DNA of 64,000 bases from the NCBI GenBank assembly GCA_947471745.1, contig CANJKZ010000010.1, positions 9,049,501 through 9,113,500 of the forward strand, given 5' to 3'. The notes below the pieces were generated by a model. It saw nothing but the letters and a program-made list of their open reading frames with translations, was not told the DNA's origin and searched no databases. The translations under genes were made by a program, and so were the position numbers. Shown piece by piece: positions 21,530-31,400 of this stretch (its first letter is position 1; each line of letters starts with the position of its first letter). Source of the DNA: Closterium sp. Naga37s-1 (lineage: Eukaryota; Streptophyta; Zygnematophyceae; Desmidiales; Closteriaceae).

Positions 21530-22793
21530 TAGGGGTGCTGAGCCTGCGGGTGCCGGGTCTGGGGGTGCTGAGCCTGGGGGTGCGGAGCCTGGGGGTGCTG
21601 AGCCTGGGGGTGCGGAGCCTGGGGGTGCTGGGTCTGCTTGTGTGGCCTCTGGCGGTGCTTCGTCGAGGCGGGAGCCACCCTCTCCGCAGGAGCTGCGCGA
21701 GTGGTTTGCCCGGCGCTGGAGTCGTGCTGCTGGAGCTGGAGGTGCTACTGTTGCTGCTGGTCCTGGAGGTGCTCGTACTGGCGGTACTGGAGCTGCTGGG
21801 ACTGGGGGTGCTGCTGGGGCTACTGGAGTTGGTCCTGCTGGAGGTACTGCTGGAGCTGCTGGCGGTACTGGAGCTGACGGTCCTGCTGGAGCTGGAGCTG
21901 CTGGAGCTGGAGCAGCTGGGGGTGTTGGCGCTGGAGGTGCTACTGGCGCTGGTACTTCTGAGGGTGCTGGAGTTGGCGCTGTTGGAGCTGGAGGTGCTGC
22001 TGCCGCTGGGGGTACTGGTGCTGTCCCTGCTGGTTCTGGAGGCGCTGCGCGGCCGCGGCCGTACTTCGTTCCGCTCCTTGAGCAGGTTCTTGGTCTCACG
22101 CCCTCTGCTGGTCTTGCTCCTCCCTTAGAGTGTCCACAGCCTGTCCAGTCGCGGTCACAGTTACAGCCCGCCTCCCCCCTGCCTGCTCCTTCTCCCTACA
22201 CTGGTCCTACTGGAGGTCTTGCTGAGCGTCGTGAGCCTGCGTCTCGTCCTGCGTCGCCTGTTTGTGCTGCTCGCACTAGTAGTCGTGCTCCGCGTCCGCG
22301 TCCTCCTGCGGTCCCAGGCACACACCAGATGGCACTGCGTCCTTCCACTGCTCCTCTGCGTGTCCCGTTGCCGTCTCCTCCAGAGTCCTCTCTTCCTGTT
22401 CTTGCTGACCCGGAGTCTGACTCTCTTCGTGCTGCCAGTCCTACTGTCACGCGTCTCCTGGCTACTGTTATCACTGACCCTTCCTTTGAGTCCACTGCTG
22501 CGTCTGCCTTGGTTGCTGAGCTTGTCGACTTTGTTGCTCGCTGTCGTCTAGACTACGCCGCTAGTCTCGTTGGTGAGTCTGAGTCTGTCTGTCCTCCGTC
22601 CGTCGGGGGTGAGTGTGCTCTTAGCACGGACGTCCTTGAGGACAGGCAGGAGGAGTTCCAGTGTTTTGCTGCTGCTTTGCCTCATCTCGTGTCCACGCTG
22701 ATTGCCCCTGAGGGAGACCCGGATGCACCAGACATCCCGACTCCTCGATCGTACGCTGAGGCGATTGAGGGTCCCTACTCCGTCTACTGCAGC
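21530..22793 (+). pseudogene. El1 polyprotein continued: IN-RT linker, broken by RT deletion
   Basis: Continues the El1 frame after El2: GAEPGG repeats, PQELREWFARRW, a long Gly/Ala/Thr-rich linker, then the conserved pre-RT segment ending DIPTPRSYAEAIEGPYS. Here the intact relatives continue SQWQSAMD into RT. In El1 the sequence jumps at about 22784-22793 to the codons for AAKRVLRYL, deep in the RT-RNase H connection. About 320 codons including YVDD are gone and the frame changes. Confidence 0.85.
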
Positions 22794-23355
22794 GAAGAGG
22801 GTGTTGCGCTACTTGTGCAGTACGTCGGGCATGGGGCTAGTGCTTGGAGGGCGACGTCCAGTGGTCCTCACAGATCACGCAGACGCTTCTTGGGCTGACG
22901 ACCAGGCTACGCAGCAGTCGTCACAGGGTTACACCTTCAGCCTTGGTTCCGGCTCTGTTTCGTGGCGGTCTACCCGCTCGTCTTCTGTTCTCGGCTCCAG
23001 CTGTGAGGCTGAGATCTACGCGGGGGCCATGGCTGCACAGGAGCTACGCTGGCTCACCTACCTGCTGACTGACCTAGGAGCGCCGCCTCGTTCTCCTCCA
23101 GTTCTGTACGTAGACAACAAGGCCATGCTGGCCTTGTGTCGGGAGCACAGACTGGAGCACAGAACGAAGCACATTGCTCTTCGCTACTTCCTTGCTCGTG
23201 AGCTGCAGCAGCGTGGTCAGCTGCGCCTTGCTTACGTGGCCTCTGAGGCCAACACTGCTGATATCTTTACCAAGGCACTTCTGCCTTGTGATCATCAGCG
23301 CTTCTGTACGATGCTAGGTCTTGTGCCTACTTGGCCTCACTTGCTCACTTCTTGA
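22794..23355 (+). pseudogene. El1 RNase H remnant
   Basis: After the deletion junction the frame (ending at 23355) reads KRVLRYLCSTSGMGLV, DASWADDQATQQSS, SCEAEIYAGAMA, YVDNKAMLAL and the terminal PCDHQRFCTMLG. The RNase H acidic residues are kept. It is not in frame with 21530-22793, so it would not be made as part of the polyprotein without recoding. Confidence 0.85.
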
Positions 23356-23552
23356 CCTTGCTTGTACTGTGATCTTTCTATACCTGCACTTGCTTGTTTA
23401 CCTTTATATATGATCTTGCATGTGAACTGGCCTTGTGGCTTTGAACTTGTGCTCGGAATGTGTGGTGAGGTTGTGATCCACCCTGAGCTTGCTTTGCTTT
23501 GCTTGACTGGTCTTGTGACCCCTTGTTCTCCCCCACTTTGCCTATGGGGGAG
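23356..23552 (+). other. 3' noncoding module and polypurine tract of El1
   Basis: Reference copy of the shared module in its natural direction: CTGGCCTTGTGGC, GTGATCCACCCTGAGC, GACTGGTCTTGTGACC, CCCACTTTGCCTATGGGG, then the LTR. Confidence 0.78.
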
Positions 23553-23680
23553 TGTCAGACTTATATGACTTAGCCTGTGTAGGCTATAGTGGGGTAGCAC
23601 ATATGGGGTACAACACATTTCTAGGGTTTGTACTTGTACCCAACCCTTTCCTCTAGTAAATCATTCCTCATTTCTTAACA
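23553..23680 (+). repeat. 3' LTR of El1
   Basis: Identical to 9863-9990; followed by GGAGG (23681-23685). Confidence 0.92.
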
Positions 23681-23685
23681 GGAGG

Positions 23686-25940
23686 ACGAGTCGCTGCTGA
23701 CGTATTATGGGCGGCTCATGAACCTGGCCGAGGATGTGGTGTGTACCGACAGCAGCATGCTGATCAGTAAGTTCCTGGCAGGATTGGACGATGGGCTGGC
23801 CGGAGGACTGAAAATGAGAGTCTACGAGCTGGGGGCAGAAGCAACCCTGGAGGAAGTGTTTGAGCTAACAGAAAAGGTGGAGTTGGCACAGAGGCGTTAT
23901 GAGGCATACCTGCCAAGGGCGGCAGAGAAGATGCGACCCACCTGGGCGGCAGCAATGACACCAGGGGCGGGAGGCGAAGAGGAGCAGCAACATGAGAGAA
24001 GGACAGACATGAGAACCTGCTACAGGTGTGGACAGCCGGGACATGTGAAGTTGAATTGCAAGAACTGCGACGTGTGTGGGAAACCAGGGCACCGCCGTCA
24101 GAACTGCCCTGACGCGCCAACCTGTGGGGTGTGTGGAAAGAGGGGGCATCAGCAGAAAGACTGTTATCAGAGGATTGGGGGAGCGAGGAGGTCACAAGAG
24201 GAGATAGAAACTCAGATACGAAGGCTGCGGGCTCAGATGCAGGCTTTGGGAGGCAAGACAGAGGAAGAAGCAGGACTGTACGCGAGGGAAGAGGAAGAGG
24301 AGGAAGAAGAGCAGGAGCCAGAGTACTCCTGTGCGGTGCTGCATCGCCATGAAGATATGGGGTGGCGCAGTGGGGGCAGGGACGGTAGAAGGAAGCAAGT
24401 GAGTAGGGTGGGGGCATGGGTGTGTGTGCAAGTAGCACCAGATTTGGTAGGGAAGAACGAGAAGGTGGGGGCATGGGCGGATGAACCAGAAGCGGCAGGC
24501 ACGGAAGGGAAGGACGAGGAGGTGGGAGCAAGGGCAGCAGCAGAAGGGGAAGAGAAGGACGAGAAGAAGGGGGCAGGGGCGTGTGGACTGGTAGCAGCCG
24601 GCGTGGAAGGGAAGAACGAGCAGGTGGGGGCGGGAGCGTGTGTAACAGCAGCAGCGAAGGTAGAGAAAAAGGAAGTGCAGGTGGGGGCGGGAGCGTATGT
24701 AACAGCATCAGCGAAGGTAGAGAAAAAGGAAGTGCAGGTGGGGGCGGGAGCGTATGTAACAGCAGCAGCGAAGGTAGAGAAAAAGGAAGTGCAAGTGGGG
24801 GCGGGAGCGTGTGTAACAGCAGCAGCGAAGGCAGAGAAAAAGGAAGTGCAGGTGGGGGCGGGAGCGTGTGTAACAGCAGCAGCGAAGGTAGAGAAAAAGG
24901 GAGTGCAGGTGGGGGCGGGAGCGTGTGTAACAGCAGCAGCGAAGGTAGAGAAAAGGGAAGAGCAGGTGGGGGCGGGAGCGTGTGTAACAGCAGCAGCAAA
25001 GGTAGAGAAAAAGGAAGAGCAGGTGGGGGCGGGAGCGTGTGTACCAGCAGTAGCAGAGGCGGAAGGGAAGGACGAGAAGGTGGGGGCACGGTCGTGTGTA
25101 CTAAAGCCAGAGAAGCAAGTGCAGGGAAGTAGGATGGCAAAGCAGCATGTGCGGAAGCTGAGGAAAGAACCTCCACAGATGCTGGGGGCGAAAATGGTGA
25201 AAGAAGCCGTGAGAGGAGCTGAGACAGGTGTGAGCAGCATGAAAGTGGAGATGGCGTGCGACTGGGGGCAAGGAGACCTACGGGTAGGAGGATGGGAAGG
25301 TCCAGTGTGGGCCAAAGCTCAGGAGCGGGAGGAAGCAGAGAGGGAGAACAAGGAGGTGGGGACATGGGAGTGCCTGCCTGCAGGGGAAGAAGTAGGGCAC
25401 ACAACGGGAGATGCGATGAGTCCGGAAGGAAAAGAGGCCGTGAAGACAGTAAGGTGGAGTAAGCGAGGAATATGGGAAGCTGAGGCGATGCAGCCAGCAA
25501 CACAGGTGCTGCCAGGACCAGCGGGAATGAAAGGGGCTGAGAACTGGGTGGCATGGGAGGGAGCCAAGACAGCAGAATACCTGGACGAGGAGAAAACAGC
25601 AGCGGCGGAGGTCATGCGTACAATAGAGTTGCGAAATGCACACGTACAGGCACAAGCAGAGACTGCAGCAGGGCGACAAAAACGACAGCTACGCCAGCGG
25701 AAGCGAGACAGGAAGCCTACCTGCAGAGGGGGATACTCGGAAAGTGGTACCGGACACACAGCGAAGGGAGACGAAGGACCTGAGGCGTCCAAGAGTGCTG
25801 GTGCTGAGGAATCAGAGAAGAGAGTAGACAGGGTACCATCTGACGAATGCTGCAGTGGTGAAAAGCCACCGGCCTCAGCGAGAGTGTCCAGTGACACGTG
25901 CACGGGAGACCCGAGCACGAGCTCTGGAGGGGGCAGGTAG
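23686..25940 (+). CDS. G1 Gag, C-terminal part with three zinc knuckles
   Basis: Resumes the gag domain in frame (DESLLTYYGRLMNLAEDV, then KFLAGLDDGLAGGL), with three classical CX2CX4HX4C knuckles starting near 24018 (CYRCGQPGHVKLNC, CDVCGKPGHRRQNC, CGVCGKRGHQQKDC). An acidic stretch follows, then about eight tandem 57-bp units (core VGAGACVTAAAKVEKKEVQ, about 24620-25060), and a charged tail ending at 25938-25940. The three-knuckle arrangement and LDDGL-type gag resemble gypsy Gag. No protease or RT follows; the next feature is the 3' end of the element. The repeats are in frame, so length variation is tolerated. Confidence 0.85.
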
Positions 25941-26060
25941 TGGCTGAGGCAGAGCAGGTAAGGTATCACAGGAACAGAGCTCAGAAGAAGAAGGGAGCGA
26001 GGGTGAGTCCGGGAAGGAGAAGGCAAGCCACGGGAAGCAACAGAGGATGAATCTCCGACA
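25935..26060 (+). repeat. 126-bp direct repeat, copy before the 3' LTR of G1
   Basis: AGGTAGTGGCTGAGG to ATCTCCGACA, identical to 26465-26590. It spans the gag stop and the 3' untranslated end, with a purine-rich stretch near 25985-26020. Confidence 0.95.
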
Positions 26061-26062
26061 GC

Positions 26063-26464
26063 TGTCACCGAATAGATTGTTGTTTGCAATATATTCTGTT
26101 ACTCGCTAGTGTAGGTGTATTAGGGTTAATCGAAGTACTGTAGAAGGTGAGTTTGGTGCGTGGGTAGTGACGCGAAGTGGTGACCAAGGGACTTGCGAGG
26201 CGCAGGGTGGGACAAATTCAAGGGCGAGCCCTGGGCAATCCGAAGGGCCAATCTGAAGCCTAGTGGGCGGAGCCCAATGTGACTTACGGGAAATTGCACG
26301 ACACGGGGTAGGGACTCAAATAGGCTAGGAACTCACTGCTTAGTTCGTTCTCTTGTTTGTTTGCTCGTAATAGTGGATATAGGTTGCCGTTTGATAGCTA
26401 ACTCCAGCTTAGGCGACTAAGCCACTGTGGGCAGCCATACGTGGGGGAGGCAGAATCTCTCACA
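26063..26464 (+). repeat. 3' LTR of G1
   Basis: 402 bp TGTCACCGAATAG to CTCTCACA, separated by GC from the upstream 126-bp repeat. Differs from the 5' LTR at about 7 positions. Confidence 0.85.
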
Positions 26465-26590
26465 AGGTAGTGGCTGAGGCAGAGCAGGTAAGGTATCACA
26501 GGAACAGAGCTCAGAAGAAGAAGGGAGCGAGGGTGAGTCCGGGAAGGAGAAGGCAAGCCACGGGAAGCAACAGAGGATGAATCTCCGACA
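26465..26590 (+). repeat. 126-bp direct repeat, copy after the 3' LTR of G1
   Basis: Exact copy of 25935-26060. It ends GACA and is followed by ACCC, the likely target duplication, so it belongs to the inserted DNA rather than to B. Confidence 0.95.
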
Positions 26591-26594
26591 ACCC

Positions 26595-27428
26595 TTACCG
26601 CCCCTCCTGCCACTCCTACCCCTAGACTGCGAAGAAGTCGTAACAGCAGCTGCAGTCATGTCAGTAGTGGCAGTGGCGAGGGAGGCAGTAAAGGTGGGCA
26701 GCTGAGGGACAGTGCACCCGCGAAATAGTGGAGGGGGCACAGCACCAGAGGCGGAGGCTACCGAGCGGAGGTTGCTCTCGACGTCTTTGAGGGCAGACTC
26801 AAGGACCTCGATAGTGAGCTCGCTACGGTGCTTCAGAAGAAGCGCGTCACGAACCGAGGCAAGGCGGTCAGGGAGACTAGTGGCGATGAAATAGATCGTA
26901 ATCGCCATAGGGGGAGGGAGCAGTGCAACTTACTTGTCAGTGCAGGCAGCGCGGTAGCTAGAATCAAGCGAGCGCAGGTGAGCGATCAAGTCAGCACAGC
27001 GCTAAAACGAGGCGAGGACAGGAAACAGGAATGGGAGGAAAAGTCGAACAAGAGAGACAGTGGTGGGACTAGCATAGCGGGCCTTGATCGCAGTCAGGAA
27101 CTCACTTGCAGTGGGAACCTGACTGAAGTGGGCCTCCTCAGACTCAGGGAGGAGGCTGCTAAGGGCGATGCAAGCCGCAGCGTCACGCGACTTCCACGCT
27201 GTCAAGTCAGCACGCTGGCGTGCATAACGGTCTCTGTCTGCAGTGCTAGCGTCAGCGTCTAAGGGTGCAAGGGCGGGGGGCACAGGAAGGTCACCGGAAG
27301 CGTGCGCCCACAAAGACTCGTCTGCCTGAACCTGACTCTCTAGGGGGCGGCGCACACGCTAGAGCCAGACCGAGAACTCGAGTGGCCTACCCTCGGCGTC
27401 AAAGCGCAGGACCCTAAGGGGTCGCCAT
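26595..27428 (-). pseudogene. Gag N-terminal region of element B, decayed
   Basis: Minus strand from ATG 27428: MATP followed by a frameshift (LRVLRFDAEGRPLEF in the next frame) and a TAG, then the gag body (DRDRYARQRADLTAWKSRDA; EEAHFSQVPTASEFL; LVRLFLPFLFP), another frame change near 26910, and DRLASVRDALLLKHRSELT through LFRGCTVPQLPTF to a basic SRGRSGRRGGKG tail where G1 is inserted. It is closer to D Gag (same LLLKHxxELTI and GCxVPQLPTF) than to El1/El2 Gag, placing B with D. Confidence 0.82.
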
Positions 27429-28109
27429 AGCGGAAGCGAAGAGGTGGGAACAGCTGCTGCCGAAACCCTAGACACGTAAAGGGCATAAGGAGGGCGTGAC
27501 AGGCAGTGGGTGAGGCTCAAGGCACTGCAGGAGGCTAGGGTAGGGCGCCACGAGGCGCTACGCGGCAGGCAGAACAGGACGCGCGCGGCTCGGCGCCGCG
27601 CGGCAGGCAGAACGAGACGCGCGCGGCTCGGCGCCGCGCGGCAGGCAGAACGAGACGGGCGCGGTGTGGCGCTGCGGGATGGGCAGGCACGGCGAACGCA
27701 ACGGGACAGACGAGACAGACGCTACGAGCTAGACGGGACGGGACACACGCAACGCGACGGACGGGACAGACGCGATGCGACGGGACAGGACGACGGGACG
27801 TGACGGGATGGGACGGGACGACGGGACGGGACGGGACGCGCGCTACGGGCGCTTCGGGCGCTACGGGCGCTACAGGCGCTACGGGCGCTACGGGCGTCGG
27901 GCGCGGTAGGCTAGGCGCAATGGGAGCTAGGCAACGAGACGAACCGGCGAGAGAGGCGCTAGGGGACAATACGGGCGTAACGGGCGCTAGGGAATGAGAC
28001 GAACCGGCGTGACAGGCGCCAGGGGACGATACGTGCGTAACGGTCGCTAGGGTACGAGACGAACCGGCGTGACAGATGCTAGGAGACGGTACGGGAGGAA
28101 CGGGATCCC
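27429..28109 (-). repeat. Leader of element B with tandem repeats
   Basis: GC-rich. 27545-27670 carries two and a half copies of a unit with CGGCAGGCAGAACGAGACG; 27715-27835 is (GACGGGACG)-like; 27840-27895 is (GGGCGCTAC)n; 27900-28090 holds three diverged 55-60-bp units with GAGACGAACCGGCG. No coding sequence. El3 is inserted at 28110-28114/34860 before the primer site. Confidence 0.7.
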
Positions 28110-28114
28110 AGAGG

Positions 28115-28240
28115 TGTGAAAGAACGAGGAATGAATGCAGTAGGAAACAGGTGGGTACAAGTAGGAAAACCTAAAAGTGTTGTACCCCATATTGTCTACC
28201 CCACTACAGCCTACAAAGACTATAGCATATAAGTTTGACA
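28115..28240 (-). repeat. 3' LTR of El3
   Basis: 126 bp; plus strand TGTGAAAGAACGAGG to TAAGTTTGACA. Confidence 0.92.
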
Positions 28241-28437
28241 CACCCCCATAGGCAAAGTGGGGGAGAACAAGAGGTCACAAGACCAGTCAAGCAAAGCACA
28301 GCAAGCTCAGGGTGGATCACAACGTCACCACACATTCCGAGCACAAGTTCAAGGCCACAAGGCCAGTTCACATGCAAGATTATATATAAAGGTAAACAAG
28401 CAAGTGCAGGTATAGATAGATCACAGTACAAGCAAGG
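28241..28437 (-). other. 3' noncoding module of El3
   Basis: Same blocks as in El1 (purine tract, GATCCACCCTGAGC, CTGGCCTTGTGGC), nearly identical to 44621-44817. Confidence 0.75.
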
Positions 28438-31400
28438 TCAAGAAGTGAGCAAGTGAGGCCAAGTAGGCACAAGACCTAGCATCGTACAAAAGCGCTGATG
28501 ATCACAAGGCTGAAGTGCCTTGGTAAAGATATCAGCAGTGTTGGCCTGAGAGGCCACGTAGGCAAGGCGCAGCTGACCACGCTGCTGCAGCTCACGAGCA
28601 AGGAAGTAGCGAAGAGCAATGTGCTTCGTTCCGTGCTCTAGTCTGTGCTCCCGACACAAGGCCAGCATGGCCTTGTTGTCTACGTACAGAACTGGAGGAG
28701 AACGAGGCGGCTCTCCTAGGTCAGTCAGCAGGTAGGTGAGCCAGCGTAGCTCCTGTGCAGCCATGGCCCCTGCGTAGATCTCAGCCTCATAGCTGGAGCC
28801 GAGAACAGAAGACGAGCGGGTAGACCGCCACGAAACAGAGCCGGAACCAAGGCTGAAGGTGTAACCCTGTGACGACCGCTGTGTAGCCTGGTCGTCAGCC
28901 CAAGAAGCGTCTGCGTGCCCAGTGAGGACCACTGGACGCCGCCCTCCAAGCACTAGCCCCATGCCCGACGTACTTCACAAGTAGCGCAACACCCTCTTCG
29001 CTGCAGCCATGTGCTCTGGTCGGTGTCTCCCAGGAGCAACATAGCGTGCCAAGATGCTAAGAGGGTATGCAAGGTCAGGTCGTGTGCAGGTCATCAGGTA
29101 CATGAGGCAGCCAACAAGCTCTGGGTACGGGCCACTCGGCTCTACGGACTCATCCGAAGGCAGAGCTGAGAGCGAGTGGCGAGTAGACAGAGGAGTGGCC
29201 TGAGGCGAGGAGTACGTGAAGTCGAAGCGCTGAAGGACCTGCTGCACCATGTGTGACTGAGTCAGGGTAATGGTGCGCTATGCTCTGTCCCGGGTGATCT
29301 GCAAGCCAAGGTAGCTGCGCAGTTCACCCAGGTCTGTGCACGTGTGTCTCTTCTGCAGCTCGGACTTCACGTGGGCGAGTCCAGCAGTGTCAGCAGTAGC
29401 AAAGACCAAGTCGTCGACGTACACGAGGATGTAGAACGGCGGCAAAGAGGTGTCGGTGCGTAGAAACAGTGACGGGTCGGCAGTAGAAGGAGCAAACCCA
29501 AGAGCCGCAAGTGTAGTCCTCAGTGTGTCGTGCCACTCACGGGGCGCCTGGCGGAGACCGTACACTGGCCGTCGGAGGCTCCACTGGGTACCAGGAGGAA
29601 ACGACCCAGTGAAGCCAGGTGGGCGGCGCAGCCAGATCTCCTCGTGCAGGCTGCCCTATAGGAAAGCAGTGCTGAAGTCAAGGGAGTGAAGCTCGTAGTT
29701 GCGCTGAGCGGCTATGTGCAGTAGCACCCGAAGAGTGGTCATCTTCGGGGTGGGAGAGAAGGTCTGAAAGTAGTCAACTCCCTGCCGCTGACTGAAGCCT
29801 CGAGCCACGTAACGCGCCTTGAAGACAGGCGGAGAGCCCGGCGGCCGCTTCACCCTGAAAATCCACATGCCACTGACGATGTTCGCCCCAGGTGGGGGAA
29901 CCTCGTCGACGTAGGTGCCTGTGGACTTCTAGGAAGCCATCTCTGCGTCCATGGCTGACTGCCACTGAGAGGAGTAGGGACCCTCTATCACCTCTGCGTA
30001 AGAGCGCGGAGTCGGGATGTCTGGTGCATCCGGGTCTCCCTCAGGGGCAATCAGCATGGACACGAGATGAGGCAAAGCAGCAGCAAAGCACTGGAACTCC
30101 TCCTGCCTGTCCTCAAGGACGTCCGTGCTAAGAGCACACTCAGCCCCGACGGACGGAGGACAGACAGACTCAGACTCAGCAACAAGACTAGCAGCGTAGT
30201 CTAGACAACAGTGAGCAGCAAAGTCGACCAACAGTAGCCAGGAGACGTGTGACAGTAGGACTGGCAGCACGAAGAGAGTCAGACTCCGGGTCAGCAAGAG
30301 CAGGAAGAGAGGACTCCGGAGGAGATGGCAAAGGGACACGCTGCGGAGCAGTGGAAGGACGCAGTGCCATCTGGTGCGTGCCCGGGACCGCAGGAGGACG
30401 CTGACGCAGAACACGATGACTAGTGCGAGCAGCACGAACAGGCGACGCAGGACGAGACGCAGGCGCACGACGCTCAGCAAGACCTCCAGTAGGACCAGTG
30501 TAGGGAGAAGGAGCAGGCAGTGGGGAGGCGGGCAGTAACTGTGACTGCGACTGGTCAGGCTGTGGACACTCTAAGGGAGGAGCAGGACCAGTAGAAGGCG
30601 GGAGACCAAGAACCTGCTCAAGGAGCGGAACGAAGTACGGCCGCGGCCGCGCAGCGCCTCCAGAAACAGCAGGGACAGCACCAGTACCCCCAGCGGCAGC
30701 ACCAGCGCCAGCAGCACCTCCAGCTCCAGCAGCGCCAACTCCAGCACCCTCAGAAGCACCAGCGCCAGCAGCACCTCCAGCGCCAACACCCCCAGCAGCT
30801 CCAGCTCCAGCAGCTCCAGCAGCACCTACTCCAGCAGGACCGCCAGCTCCAGCACCGCCAGCAGCTCCAGCACCTCCAGCAGCACCAGCAGCACCTCCAG
30901 CAGGACCAGCTCCAACAGCCCCAGCAGCACCCCCAGTCCCAGCAGCTCCAGTATCGCCAGTACGAGCACCTCCATGACCAGAGGCTCCAGCACCCCCAGC
31001 ACCGACCCCAGGGTCAGCAGCAACACCAACTCCAGTAGGCTCAGCGCCCTCAGCTCCAGCTCCAGCAGCACCACGGAGGCTGCGACAGTACCGAGAGTAC
31101 CACTCACGCAGCTGCTGGGAAGAGAGAGCGCCCCCAGGCGCAGCACCCCAAGGCTCAGGACCTCCAGACCCAGCACCCCCAGGGACAGCACCCCCAGGCT
31201 CAGCACCTGCAGTCTCTGCACCCCCAGGCTCAGCACCCGCAGTCTCCGCACCCCCAGGCCCAGCACCCCCAGTCTCCGCACCCCCAGGCTCAGCACCCCC
31301 AGGCTCAGTACCTCCAGACCCAGCACCACCAGGCTCAGCACGCTCAGTACCTCGCGCAGGACCAGAGTCGACAGCTACCTCGACAGGCTCGACCGGGTCT

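Larger units (their letters stand above)
9863..23680 (+). mobile_element. El1: copia retrotransposon, RT deleted, inserted in G1 gag
   Basis: LTRs 9863-9990 and 23553-23680 (128 bp) look identical base for base. The target duplication GGAGG is at 9858-9862 and 23681-23685. Own parts: primer site 9991, GC-rich leader, gag-pol 10972-14051 continued 21530-22793, RNase H 22794-23355, 3' module 23356-23552. El2 occupies 14052-21524. Identical LTRs with a deleted RT imply recent insertion using another element's enzyme. Confidence 0.92.
7362..26590 (+). mobile_element. G1: Gag-only LTR retrotransposon (TR-GAG-like) inserted in element B
   Basis: LTRs of 402 bp at 7362-7763 and 26063-26464 differ at about 7 positions. 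The element starts TGTC and ends GACA, flanked by ACCC at 7358-7361 and 26591-26594. It lies in B's Gly-rich Gag linker. The only coding region, once El1 is removed, is one Gag ORF of 1343 codons. No protease, RT, RNase H or integrase is present between the LTRs, so it must use enzymes from elsewhere. Unusually, 126 bp of its 3' internal end is repeated after the 3' LTR and the target duplication lies beyond that repeat. Confidence 0.8.

Noticed and set aside
22702..23355. El1 RNase H frame as an independent gene
   Set aside because: Same sequence as the polyprotein ends of El2-El4; it is the stump left after the RT deletion.
24233..25315. Large minus-strand frames opposite G1 gag (23764-25554 and 24233-25315)
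   Set aside because: Shadows of the in-frame 57-bp repeats; the plus strand has the zinc knuckles and gag homology.
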